The notes: a model not told the origin generated them from the sequence alone. DNA of 17,555 nucleotides from CALJUZ01 sp003387805 (GCA_937975235.1 CALJUZ010000016.1:1-17555); one strand, 5' to 3'. Counted from the first letter of the stretch, positions 6,765 to 13,904 are shown. A program made the numbers and translations.

Positions 6765-8570
6765 TCAGTACGTGCGCTCGCCCGGGAACCAGATGGGGCC
6801 TTCGCGCGGCAGCGTGCGCAGGAAATGGACGATGGCCCAGCGCTCCTCGTCGGTCAGCGCCTGCTCGAAGGCCGGCATGTCGGTGCCGTTCACCCCTTTG
6901 GTGATGAACCAGTACAGTTCGCCGTCGGCGTGCCACGGCGCGTGCCAGGAAAGCCGCGACGGCGGCGGCCACATGGTGTCCCGCAGCGGGCCGTCGCCCC
7001 GGCCTTCCGGGCCGTGGCAGACCGCGCAGTTGGCCATGTACAGCTCCCGGCCCAGAGCCACCGTCTCCTCGGTCCGCGGCACCGGATTGGGCTGATACTC
7101 CGTCGGATAGCCTTTGGCCACGAACAGCGACCCTACCTGCCACAAGCTGAAAAACAGCAGCAGGCCGCCGCTGACCAGCAGCGGCTTGAACTCCTCCTTG
7201 CGGCGCCCCTGCCGGATGGCGAACACCGCCAGAAACACCAGGCCCGTCCAGAATACCGTCACCACCGGCCCGAGGGGCAGCCGCGTCGCCCGCCAGTGGG
7301 ACACGTACCATTCGCGCTGCTGGTCCCGCAGGCTGGCGCCGCTGCGGAAATCCAGCACGATGTCGTCCAGCGGCACGCCGTCCAGGTCCGTCCGGATGTA
7401 GATGACCCAGCGGCCGGACATGGGCAGAATCAAGTCCGCCTCGTACCGCCCCGGCCCCGTCCGCCGCATCGTCGCGTAGTAGGGCGGCATCAGGTGCTCC
7501 GGCATGGTCAAGTCCATCTCCGGCGGCGTCACCGACACCGGCCGGCCCTCCGCGTCGGTGAGGCGCAGGTCAAAGACGAGGTTGCCCGCGGGATACGGCG
7601 TCACGTCGATTTCGTAGTGAATGCCGCTGACGACGCCGGTCTGGTGGATAGGCCTCGGGATGGCCTGCGGCTCCCTGGGCGGCGAGTTGGTCGTCAGCGC
7701 GCCCGTCGACACCAAAATGAAGAACAACAGCGCGACCTCGCCCCAGACCGTCCAGCGGAAGCGCTGCACCAGGGTCGCGGGCCCCTCGCCCCGCTCCAGC
7801 CGGGGCACGAAATAGAAGTGGTTGACGCCAGCCAGCACCAGCAGCCCCGCCAGCAGCAAAATCTTGCGGAGCAGGGCCAGCCCGTAGGGCGTGCCGGTGA
7901 CGGCGATGATGCTGTAAATGAGCCGGTACGCCATGAACGCTCCCGAGGCGATGATGGCGCCGACAAAGATCATGCCGACCAGAGAGAACCGCCGGGACGT
8001 GGCGGCCAGCCGCCGCCGGGTCTCGTCGTCAACCCGCCCGCCGCCCGCAGGCCGGGGCCACGGCGAGAGAGCGAAATAGACGAGCCCGCCGCCCCACACG
8101 GCCAGGCCGGTGACGTGCATCATGTCCGAGAAGAGCCCGAGGAACCCCTCCGCGGCCGAATGCGACGCTGCGCTGACGTGGTAGACGACGCCGAGGCCCA
8201 AGGCGGCCACCGCGGCCCGCATCCAGGGCGCCCGCGGCCGCCGGGCCGCGACGACGGCCAAGGCCGCGAACAGCACGGCCAGGACCGACTTGCGGGTGAT
8301 AATGACGCCGTAGCGGCTTTGGGTCAGGAAATATTGCATGTCGCCGGGCAGCAGCTCGCCCCAAAGGTCCCGGGCCGCCCGCACCGCGTCCAGGTATCCC
8401 GAAACGAGGAACAAAACAAGCCCGAGAGCGAAAACTACCCATCCCGCGGCCGACCGCGGGCCGGGACGCCGGTCGGCGTCGCCCTCGCGGATGAAATGCC
8501 AAAAGACCGGCCCCCCCAGCAGGAGGGCCAGTCCGATGTAATGGATCGCCTTAATCCACGGATAAGGCAT
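6765..8570 (-). CDS. CopD-type copper membrane protein fused to a YtkA/FixH-like domain and cytochrome c
   Basis: This 601-aa protein has three parts. Residues ~1-310 are a polytopic CopD/PcoD domain (about eight membrane segments) with conserved His such as HYIGLALLLGGPVFWHF and SDMMHVTGLAVWGGGL. Residues ~320-445 form a soluble beta domain resembling YtkA/FixH copper-handling modules (PPEMDLTMPEHLMPPY, GRYEADLILPMSGRWVIYIR). After two more hydrophobic segments (~450-495) comes a class I cytochrome c domain with heme site CAVCH (515-519) and likely axial Met565 in GTDMPAF. CopD family members take part in copper uptake or resistance; the heme domain suggests redox coupling or delivery to a respiratory oxidase. 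The ATG has AGGAG 10 nt upstream. It follows copC by 85 bp in the same operon. Confidence 0.9.
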   Translation of the reverse strand: MPYPWIKAIHYIGLALLLGGPVFWHFIREGDADRRPGPRSAAGWVVFALGLVLFLVSGYLDAVRAARDLWGELLPGDMQYFLTQSRYGVIITRKSVLAVLFAALAVVAARRPRAPWMRAAVAALGLGVVYHVSAASHSAAEGFLGLFSDMMHVTGLAVWGGGLVYFALSPWPRPAGGGRVDDETRRRLAATSRRFSLVGMIFVGAIIASGAFMAYRLIYSIIAVTGTPYGLALLRKILLLAGLLVLAGVNHFYFVPRLERGEGPATLVQRFRWTVWGEVALLFFILVSTGALTTNSPPREPQAIPRPIHQTGVVSGIHYEIDVTPYPAGNLVFDLRLTDAEGRPVSVTPPEMDLTMPEHLMPPYYATMRRTGPGRYEADLILPMSGRWVIYIRTDLDGVPLDDIVLDFRSGASLRDQQREWYVSHWRATRLPLGPVVTVFWTGLVFLAVFAIRQGRRKEEFKPLLVSGGLLLFFSLWQVGSLFVAKGYPTEYQPNPVPRTEETVALGRELYMANCAVCHGPEGRGDGPLRDTMWPPPSRLSWHAPWHADGELYWFITKGVNGTDMPAFEQALTDEERWAIVHFLRTLPREGPIWFPGERTY

Positions 8571-8655
8571 GCGCGTCTCTCCTCGACCCCGCGGCGCCGG
8601 GCCCGGCGGCCGCCGCCGTCAGCCGGGGCCGCCCGGGCCCCCGGCCGCAGCAGCC

Positions 8656-9144
8656 TCAGCCTTCGTCCGGCGCGTACGCAAACACGAAGTGGCCCCAGGT
8701 GATGTGCGTGTCGATGGACAGCACCCGCCACATGACGACGTACGGCCCCGGCGGCAAGCCGTCCTTCAGCACGATGCGGATCTCCGCCGCCTCGCGCCCC
8801 GCGGCCTGCACGCCCGCGTCGGCCCGCCGCTCCTCATCGCCCCGGATTTGCAGCACCTCGTCCACCAGCCGGGCCGCCTGCGCCCGCAGACGCAGCGGAT
8901 CATCGTCGGGCTCCAGCGGATACACTTTGAAAATGCTGGCCCGCACTTCCACCGGCTCCGTAAACGTCAGCGTCACCGCTTCGGGCAGCACGGACAAGAC
9001 CGCGTCCCGCTCGGGCACGCTGCTCTCCAAAAACGCGTGGGCCGAGGCCGCCGTTCCCGCCGCGAAAACCAGGCCCAGGGCCAGCACGGCAGCGAGGACC
9101 GCCCCCGCCGCCGGCCGCAGCGCCCTTCCCGTCACAGCCAACAT
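8656..9144 (-). CDS. copC: Periplasmic/extracytoplasmic copper-binding protein CopC
   Basis: The 162-aa precursor has a signal peptide ending ASA (residues 33-35), so the mature protein starts HAFLESSVPERDAVL, the CopC hallmark in which the N-terminal His helps bind Cu(II). The C-terminal SIDTHITWGHFVFAY matches the family end (usually D-x-H-x-x-x-G-x-x-x-F) and supplies the other Asp/His ligands. A charged insertion around residues 75-115 (DDDPLRLRAQ...EERRADAG) is longer than in minimal CopC proteins. The start is ATG with GGGGTGAT about 5 nt upstream. It sits between an unknown secreted protein and the CopD fusion, the usual CopC-CopD partnership. Confidence 0.93.
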   Translation of the reverse strand: MLAVTGRALRPAAGAVLAAVLALGLVFAAGTAASAHAFLESSVPERDAVLSVLPEAVTLTFTEPVEVRASIFKVYPLEPDDDPLRLRAQAARLVDEVLQIRGDEERRADAGVQAAGREAAEIRIVLKDGLPPGPYVVMWRVLSIDTHITWGHFVFAYAPDEG

Positions 9145-9156
9145 CGTATCACCCCG

Positions 9157-9207
9157 AAAAAAGCTCGGTCACGAGAGCGTGCCGGCCGCCCGCCGCGGCG
9201 GGCGGCC
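9157..9207 (-). terminator. Palindrome plus T-run between the first two copper-operon genes (possible attenuator)
   Basis: A perfect 24-bp palindrome occupies 9184-9207 (half-site GGCCGCCCGCCG). Next on the minus strand comes a small hairpin, CACG-CTCT-CGTG (9170-9181), then GACC-type closing bases and a six-T run (plus-strand A's at 9157-9162), ending 12 bases before the copC start. The arrangement resembles an intrinsic terminator placed inside an operon and could set the ratio of the first gene to copC-copD, or act as an attenuator. Confidence 0.5.
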
Positions 9208-9226
9208 CGTCACGGCGGCACCGGCG

Positions 9227-9664
9227 TCACGGAAACGCCAGCGCCGCGATGTCGCTGACCTCGTGCGTGTGGAACAGCTCGTCAAACTCCACGTCCAGAA
9301 TGTAGCCCCACAGGCGCACCGTGTACACGCCCGGCTCGGTGAGCACGATGTCCGCCGTGTAGCGGCCCTCCTGCCCGAACACCGCCCGCAGCGGCAGCAC
9401 CCGGCTGACGGAACCGTCGGGGCTGAAAATTTCGGCCATCATCGTGCCTTCCAGGTGCGACACGGGCGACCGGTCCTCGGCCCGCCGCACGATGATGTCC
9501 AGGCCGTTGCGCTCGTTGGTGTAGATGGGCTCGGTGACGAAACCGAAGCTGATGGTGTACTCCCCGGCCGGACCGACGGTTTTCGTCTGGTGCGCAGCCG
9601 CCGGCGCCGCCAACGCAGCGGCCGCCAAAGCCAGCACGAGAGCAGCCAAAGACAAACGACGCAA
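9227..9664 (-). CDS. Small secreted beta-rich protein of unknown family, first gene of copper operon
   Basis: The 145-aa product has a clear signal peptide (residues 1-24, ending AAA); the predicted mature protein begins HQTKTVGPAGEYTISFGF. The rest is hydrophilic with alternating beta-type stretches (GLDIIVRRAED, GTMMAEIFSPDG, GRYTADIVLTEPGVYTVRLWGYI) and a His-containing end, ELFHTHEVSD, consistent with an immunoglobulin-like or YtkA-like fold. I do not recognise a named family. Its N-terminal His, its His-rich end and its place ahead of copC suggest a copper-binding or delivery role, which is inference. The start is TTG (9664) because an in-frame stop lies just upstream; GAAAGGATGACC supplies the ribosome-binding site. 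Confidence 0.85.
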   Translation of the reverse strand: MRRLSLAALVLALAAAALAAPAAAHQTKTVGPAGEYTISFGFVTEPIYTNERNGLDIIVRRAEDRSPVSHLEGTMMAEIFSPDGSVSRVLPLRAVFGQEGRYTADIVLTEPGVYTVRLWGYILDVEFDELFHTHEVSDIAALAFP

Positions 9665-10025
9665 ACAAGGTCATCCTTTCATGTTTATTTAACCAAGCTA
9701 AAAGGAAACGGCGGACCGCGGCCGGGGACGACCCGCGGGAGACGCCCGCCCGGGCCGCCGTGTTCCAACGCTCATCTTACCAGCTCGCCGGGGCTGGGCG
9801 CATGACTCGGGCGAAAGTGTTTTTTTGGTGTTGTTGCCCGGTGTTTTGCGAAAAGCACCGCATCTTCGCCTCGCGGGCGGCCCCCCGTCCCGGCGCGGTT
9901 GCCCGGTTTGGTCTTCCGTTCCCGTCGGCCTTCATTATACCACGTGCAGCGGCCCGCGGGCGCCGGCGCGGCCGGGCGGAGCGGTTGCGTATCCCGTGGA
10001 CTCGTGCCATGATAGGGGTATGAGA
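9665..10025. other. Divergent regulatory region between the copper operon and the fur-like gene
   Basis: About 360 bp separate the divergent genes. On the copper-operon side an AT-rich patch (9681-9715; TTAAATA on the minus strand) stands out from the GC-rich surroundings and may hold the promoter, though I see no good -35. On the regulator side TTATAC (9935-9940) is a plausible -10 with only weak -35 candidates. There is a T7 run at 9820-9826 and a small stem GGTGTTTTGCGAAAAGCACC (9840-9859). No canonical Fur, PerR, Zur or CopY box is visible. Confidence 0.4.
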
Positions 10026-10529
10026 ATGCAAGGCGGCAACCCCGGCAAGAACGCCCCGAGCGCCGGCGTCGCGGGCTTGGAGCAGCATATTTTGGACCTG
10101 CTGGAGGAGGCGGGCCACCGCCTGACGGGACCCAGGGTGCAGCTGGCCAAAGCCGTGTCCGCCATGGCCCACCGGCCCTTCAGCGGCGAAGACTTGTACG
10201 AAGACCTGCGCCGCCGGGGCGTGGGTCGCGCCACCGTGTTTCGCACGCTGAAGCTGCTGCAGGACTTGGGCGTTTTGTCGCGGCTGCACATGGAGGACGG
10301 CTGCCAGCGCTATATCGTCGCGCCGCCGGGCGGGCCGGCCGACGCGGATCACCGGGACCGGCTCATCTGCCGCCGGTGCGGCCGGGTGGCGTACTTGGAC
10401 CAGTGCCCCATGGAGGAATCCATGGCCCGGGTGGCGGAGCAGCTCGGCTACCACATCGAATCCCATCACCTGGACATCGTCGGGCTGTGCGCCGACTGCC
10501 ACGGGGCCGAGACGGCCGGCGCCGGCTAG
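10026..10529 (+). CDS. Fur-family metal/redox-responsive regulator with altered metal site
   Basis: This 167-aa protein has the Fur architecture: an N-terminal winged helix (HRLTGPRVQLAKAV; recognition-helix region GVGRATVFRTLKLLQDLGVL) and a C-terminal dimer domain with both structural-zinc pairs, CRRC and CADC. The helix motif usually reads ATVYRTL. The regulatory His cluster, normally HHDHLIC-like, reads DHRDRLICRRC here, so two usual His ligands are Arg; the downstream ESHHLDIVGLC His is kept. Sensing may therefore differ from iron-type Fur. I chose ATG 10026 because AGGGG (10014-10018) is spaced properly; an in-frame ATG at 10020 sits too close to it. It diverges from the copper operon, but no operator links them. 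Confidence 0.9.
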   Translation: MQGGNPGKNAPSAGVAGLEQHILDLLEEAGHRLTGPRVQLAKAVSAMAHRPFSGEDLYEDLRRRGVGRATVFRTLKLLQDLGVLSRLHMEDGCQRYIVAPPGGPADADHRDRLICRRCGRVAYLDQCPMEESMARVAEQLGYHIESHHLDIVGLCADCHGAETAGAG

Positions 10530-10634
10530 CGCGAGGGCCGCGGCACGGCGGAAGGGCAAGCCGCCGCCGGCCGCGTGAAAACCAGACAAAACAACGGCTG
10601 AGACCGGGGGCATCCCCGGAAGGTTGCGTGTGCC

Positions 10635-11228
10635 ATGAGTGAAGAGATTCGCCTGAAAGTTCGCGTGTTGCAGCGCCTTTCCATCGCGGCCTACCCGGAC
10701 GCGATGCTGGTCTATTTGTGCGGCCTGCTGATGGGCGCCGTGCACCGGGTGCACTTCGTGCGGGATCTGACGGGCGCGCCCATCGCGGTGCAAATCAACA
10801 TGGGCCGGGCCCGCGTGTGGCCCACGCCGCCGTGGCAGGCCAGCGTGGGCGGCATGGACTTTCCGGACCCGCTGACCCTGGCCTCGGCCCTGGCCCATCG
10901 CAGCGAGCCCATCTGCGTCAAGGCATCCTTTGACGGTGCCGAGGAAGACGAAGAGTTTCAGCGGGTTTTGGTCGACAGCTACGCGGACGTGGTGGCCGGG
11001 CGCACCGCCGGCGTGGTGCAGGCGGAAAGCCGCATGGAGGACCTGCGCAGCCGCATCGACCGCGCCCTGGACATTTACAACGAAGTCCGCCGCCTCATGG
11101 AGGAAGGCGACGAGGCGCGCCGGGCGGAGCTGGCGGTCTTCCAGAAGATGGCGCAGGAAGAGCTGCAGGCGTGCACCCGGGAGCTGCGGGCTTTGGAGCT
11201 CCAGGTTACGCAAGGCAACAACGCCTGA
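10635..11228 (+). CDS. Conserved-looking protein of unknown function with C-terminal coiled coil
   Basis: I do not recognise this 197-aa soluble protein. The first ~110 residues look globular, with short hydrophobic strands (AMLVYLCGLLMGAVHRVHFV, GAPIAVQINMGRARVWPTPP). Residues ~125-190 are strongly charged heptad-like helix (MEDLRSRIDRALDIYNEVRR, then MEEGDEARRAEL, MAQEELQACTRELRALELQV) and should form a coiled coil. There is no signal peptide or membrane helix. The ATG is preceded by GGAAGG with long spacing (11 nt). It lies 105 bp after the Fur-like gene and about 75 bp before the esterase on the same strand, so an operon is possible. Composition and codon pattern match its neighbours. Confidence 0.8.
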   Translation: MSEEIRLKVRVLQRLSIAAYPDAMLVYLCGLLMGAVHRVHFVRDLTGAPIAVQINMGRARVWPTPPWQASVGGMDFPDPLTLASALAHRSEPICVKASFDGAEEDEEFQRVLVDSYADVVAGRTAGVVQAESRMEDLRSRIDRALDIYNEVRRLMEEGDEARRAELAVFQKMAQEELQACTRELRALELQVTQGNNA

Positions 11229-11303
11229 GGCGGCCGGCCCGCCGCGCCCGGTCCGCGCCCGCCGCAGCCTCTCCATGCGGCCGGTGAAGGAGTGGTCACG
11301 CCG

Positions 11304-11951
11304 TTGTCACGCCTTTTCACTCGCGTCTATGAGCCGCCGGACGTGTCGCAGCCGGCGCTGACGGTCATCGCCGTCCACGGCTTCGGCAGCAACGAAGAGG
11401 ACCTGCTGGGCCTGGGCCGCGAGCTGGCGCTGCCGTGCCGGGTGGTGGCTCCGCGCGGGCCCATCGAGCTGCGCCACGCCTTCGGCGCGGGCTACGCGTG
11501 GTTCGAGTTCGCCTCGCTGGGCGAGCCCGAGCCCCGCTCCTTCGGGCACAGCGTGGAGCTGCTGGCGGAGCTGGTGGACGACGTGCGCTCCCGCTTCGAC
11601 GTGCCGGCGGAACGGCTGATCATGCTGGGTTTCAGTCAAGGCGCCGTCATGTCCATCGCCACGGCGCTGACGGTCCGCGACCAAATCGGCGGCGTGGCGG
11701 CCTTGAGCGGCTACTTCCCCCGCCCCGCCGGCTGGGAACCCGCGCACCGGCGACTGGACGGCCTGCCGGTCCTGGTCACCCACGGCACGATGGACAACGT
11801 GCTGCCGGTCCAGTGGGGCCGGGCCGCCGCGGACACGCTGCGGGAGCTGGGCGCCCACGTGCGCTACGAGGAGTTTGCCATGGCCCACCACGTCTCGGCG
11901 GAATGCGCGGCCGTGGTGCGGGCGTGGCTGCAGGAGCGCATGAGCGCCTGA
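11304..11951 (+). CDS. Phospholipase/carboxylesterase-family alpha/beta hydrolase
   Basis: The protein (~215 aa) matches the cytoplasmic carboxylesterase/YpfH group. It has VHGFGSNEEDLLGL (oxyanion region), nucleophile motif LGFSQGAVMS, an Asp in HGTMDNVLPVQWG, and a terminal His in AMAHHVSAE, completing the Ser-Asp-His triad. It should hydrolyse short carboxylic esters; the natural substrate is unknown. The start is uncertain: a GTG at 11292 overlaps the GAAGGAG Shine-Dalgarno (11286-11292), so the in-frame TTG at 11304, 11 nt downstream of it, is preferred. Its stop is only 6 bp from the convergent asnB-like stop. Confidence 0.9.
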   Translation: MSRLFTRVYEPPDVSQPALTVIAVHGFGSNEEDLLGLGRELALPCRVVAPRGPIELRHAFGAGYAWFEFASLGEPEPRSFGHSVELLAELVDDVRSRFDVPAERLIMLGFSQGAVMSIATALTVRDQIGGVAALSGYFPRPAGWEPAHRRLDGLPVLVTHGTMDNVLPVQWGRAAADTLRELGAHVRYEEFAMAHHVSAECAAVVRAWLQERMSA

Positions 11952-11957
11952 CGCGCC

Positions 11958-13496
11958 TTACGCATACCGCTCCGTCGGCCCCAGGCTGCGGCTGCGGCCC
12001 ATCACCCGCGTCACCCGCTCCGCCGGGAAGAAGCGGCGGAACAGCTTGTAATAGTAGTATTCCTCCCGGGACTTGATCTCGAAGCCGTTTTTCAGGTGCC
12101 GCCCCCGCCGGAACTCGGCTTCGGACACCCGCTCTTCGGCCAGCTTTTTCAGCACGTCGGCGATGCCGGTGCCGATGGCGAATTTCTGCTTGGCCCGCCA
12201 GATGATGGAGTGGGGCAGGTACCGCTCGGCCACTTTGCGCAAGATCCACTTCTCCACTTTGGGCCGGCCGTACATCTTCAGGCCCGGCGCAATCCGGAAG
12301 GCCAGCTCCACCAGTTTCAAGTCCAAGAACGGCGGGCGGGCGGCCACCGAGTGCGCGGCCGACAGCCGGTCCAGCCGCTGCAGCCCCGTGTTGTGCAGCT
12401 TGGCGGTGATGAGGCGCAGCTCCCGGGGCAGCTCCTCCTCCACGTCCAGCTCCCGCAAATACGTGTAACCGCTGAACAGCTCGTCGGCGCCTTCGCCGCT
12501 CAGCACCACCTTGACGTGGTCTTTTGCCAGTCGCGCCGCGAAATAATTGGCCATGGCGCCCCGCACCAGCGCCGGGTCGAAGGATTCCAGATGGTAAATG
12601 ACGCGGGGCAGGGTCTCGCGAATGTCCTCTTCGGTGATGACGTACTCGTAATGCCGCGTGCCGAGATAATCCGCCACCGTGCGGGCCGCCTCCAGATCGC
12701 CGCTGCCCTCCATCCCCACGGCAAAAGTCTTCAGGCCGGGCTGCCGGCGTACGGCCAGGGCCGTAATGAGGCTCGAGTCCAAACCGCCGCTGAGGAAGGC
12801 TCCCAGCGGCGCGTCGGTCCGCATGCGCTTCTCCACCGCCTCCTCCAGCAAGGCCCGCACCCGCTCCACGGCCTGCTCGGGGTCGCTCAGGGGGTGCGCC
12901 GCGTCGCCGTCGGCGGCCGGCAGGCGGTAATACCGCTCGAAACCGGCCTCGGTGTCGAGGCGGTGTCCGGGAGGGAATTCGCGGATGTCCTCGGTCGCGA
13001 CGGCCAGCGCCTTGATTTCCGAGGCGAAATACAGCGTCCCGTCCGGGCCGTAGCCGTAGTAGAGGGGTTTTACGCCGAGAGGATCCCGGGCCATGAACAG
13101 GGCGCGCCGCCGGGCGTCATAGATGACGAACGCAAACGCGCCTTCGATGTGCTCGACGCAATTCGGCCCGTACTCTTCGTACAGGTGCAGCACCGCTTCC
13201 GCGCCGGTGTTCGTGGCAAACCGGCGGCCGCGGGGAAGCCGCGCCCGCATGGCGGCCGTGCCGTAGGCCTCCACGTCGGCCACGATGCACAGCGAGCCGT
13301 CCTCGTTCCGCACGGGCCGGCGCCGGGCCTGCAGATCGACGACGGCCAGGCTGTTTTGTCCCAGGCAGACGTCGTCGCCTGCGAAAAACGCCCGGCCGTC
13401 GGGTCCGCGATGGGCCAGCCGCTCCATCATCCGCCGGACCGCCGCGACATCCTCATCACCGGCTTTCTTGCCGAACATTCCCGCAAGTCCGCACAT
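11958..13496 (-). CDS. asnB: Asparagine synthetase B-like protein with degenerate glutaminase site
   Basis: This 512-aa protein has the AsnB layout: a class II amidotransferase domain (1-~190; MCGLAGMF with Cys2 exposed after Met removal), then the ATP-dependent synthetase domain with PP-loop SGGLDSS (236-242) and SGEGADELFSGY. AsnB makes asparagine from aspartate, ATP and glutamine. In E. coli AsnB, Arg49, Asn74, Gly75 and Asp98 bind glutamine; the aligned positions here are Ser49, Asp74, Val75 and Gly98 (GQNSLAVVDL, VADVEAYG, TNTGAE). Cys2 and HRGPDG remain. It may use ammonia or another amide donor. The start is fixed by the CGL motif and an AAGGAG 10 nt upstream. It is a single gene with its own promoter and leader. 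Confidence 0.92.
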   Translation of the reverse strand: MCGLAGMFGKKAGDEDVAAVRRMMERLAHRGPDGRAFFAGDDVCLGQNSLAVVDLQARRRPVRNEDGSLCIVADVEAYGTAAMRARLPRGRRFATNTGAEAVLHLYEEYGPNCVEHIEGAFAFVIYDARRRALFMARDPLGVKPLYYGYGPDGTLYFASEIKALAVATEDIREFPPGHRLDTEAGFERYYRLPAADGDAAHPLSDPEQAVERVRALLEEAVEKRMRTDAPLGAFLSGGLDSSLITALAVRRQPGLKTFAVGMEGSGDLEAARTVADYLGTRHYEYVITEEDIRETLPRVIYHLESFDPALVRGAMANYFAARLAKDHVKVVLSGEGADELFSGYTYLRELDVEEELPRELRLITAKLHNTGLQRLDRLSAAHSVAARPPFLDLKLVELAFRIAPGLKMYGRPKVEKWILRKVAERYLPHSIIWRAKQKFAIGTGIADVLKKLAEERVSEAEFRRGRHLKNGFEIKSREEYYYYKLFRRFFPAERVTRVMGRSRSLGPTERYA

Positions 13497-13574
13497 ATTG
13501 ACCACGCTCCTTGGCTGAAATGATGTCACCCGTCCGATGGACCGAAGGCGGCGCCTGCACGCCGAGAGGAGAAA

Positions 13575-13620
13575 GCGGCGCCGGGGCACCGCGTGGCCCG
13601 TCCCCACGCGTTGGCGCCGC
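13575..13620 (-). promoter_or_regulatory. Nested hairpin in the asnB-like leader
   Basis: Outer arms GCGGCGCC (13575-13582) and GGCGCCGC (13613-13620) enclose inner arms CGCGTGG (13590-13596) and CCACGCG (13604-13610) with a 7-nt loop. On the asnB transcript it is followed by TTTCTCCTCTC, so it could serve as an attenuator-type terminator about 80 nt before the start codon. It lacks the conserved T-box antiterminator sequence on this strand, so the signal it responds to, if any, is unknown. Confidence 0.5.
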
Positions 13621-13662
13621 GAAGAAGCCAGCCGGACAAGCCGGCAAAACACGTTCTTTCCA

Positions 13663-13692
13663 ATCATACCGGCCGCGGCGCCGCGGGGTCAA
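13663..13692 (-). promoter_or_regulatory. Sigma-A-type promoter of the asnB-like gene with palindromic spacer
   Basis: On the minus strand TTGACC (13692-13687) is separated by 18 bp from TATGAT (13668-13663). Inside the spacer lies a perfect 14-bp palindrome, CCGCGGCGCCGCGG (13673-13686). Transcription would start near 13656, leaving a leader of about 160 nt that contains the nested hairpin. A dyad filling the spacer is a natural operator position. Confidence 0.6.
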
Positions 13693-13851
13693 AGCGGCTG
13701 CGGCGGCGTCTCACGACCGTGGGCGGGACATGACGCCGTATGGCCGCCGTCAGGAACGCATCCTCCCGATTTCTCCGTCATTCTCCCTAATATGACCGTA
13801 TGCTCGCGAATTCGCACCGAGGACTCGCGGCGGCCTCCGCCGGCTCCAGGC

Positions 13852-13865
13852 CCATCGTATGTTTG
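13852..13865. promoter_or_regulatory. LexA-like (SOS) box 1, overlapping the -35
   Basis: CCATCGTATGTTTG matches 12 of 14 positions of the Gram-positive LexA consensus CGAACRNRYGTTYG. It overlaps the -35 hexamer of the radical SAM gene promoter, where a bound repressor would exclude RNA polymerase. Confidence 0.45.
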
Positions 13866-13891
13866 CGTCGGGACGGCTGGCGTGGTAAAAT
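13863..13891 (+). promoter_or_regulatory. Sigma-A-type promoter of the SPL-like radical SAM gene
   Basis: TTGCGT (13863-13868), a 17-bp spacer and TAAAAT (13886-13891) with an extended TGG before the -10. This AT-rich -10 stands out in GC-rich DNA. The predicted start near 13898 gives a leader of about 85 nt. LexA-like boxes lie on both sides. Confidence 0.65.
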
Positions 13892-13904
13892 AGCGGCACG
13901 TACA

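Noticed and set aside
5170..8702. Long plus-strand frames antisense to the MFS and CopD-fusion genes
   Set aside because: Their compositions are low-complexity Arg/Pro/Gln/His and they mirror genes with clear membrane and cytochrome motifs.
9839..9859. Stem GGTGTTTTGCGAAAAGCACC as a terminator
   Set aside because: The stem is short and bulged and lacks a T-run immediately after it on either strand.
9760..10023. Small plus-strand frame with a CCC…C run upstream of the Fur-like gene
   Set aside because: It has no ribosome site and an unlikely composition, and it spans the presumed promoter region.
13581..13610. T-box leader (sequence GGCACCGCG…CGTCCCC)
   Set aside because: The resemblance is on the plus strand, opposite to the asnB-like gene and nearly 400 bp from the next plus-strand gene; no specifier stem is seen and the antiterminator consensus is incomplete.
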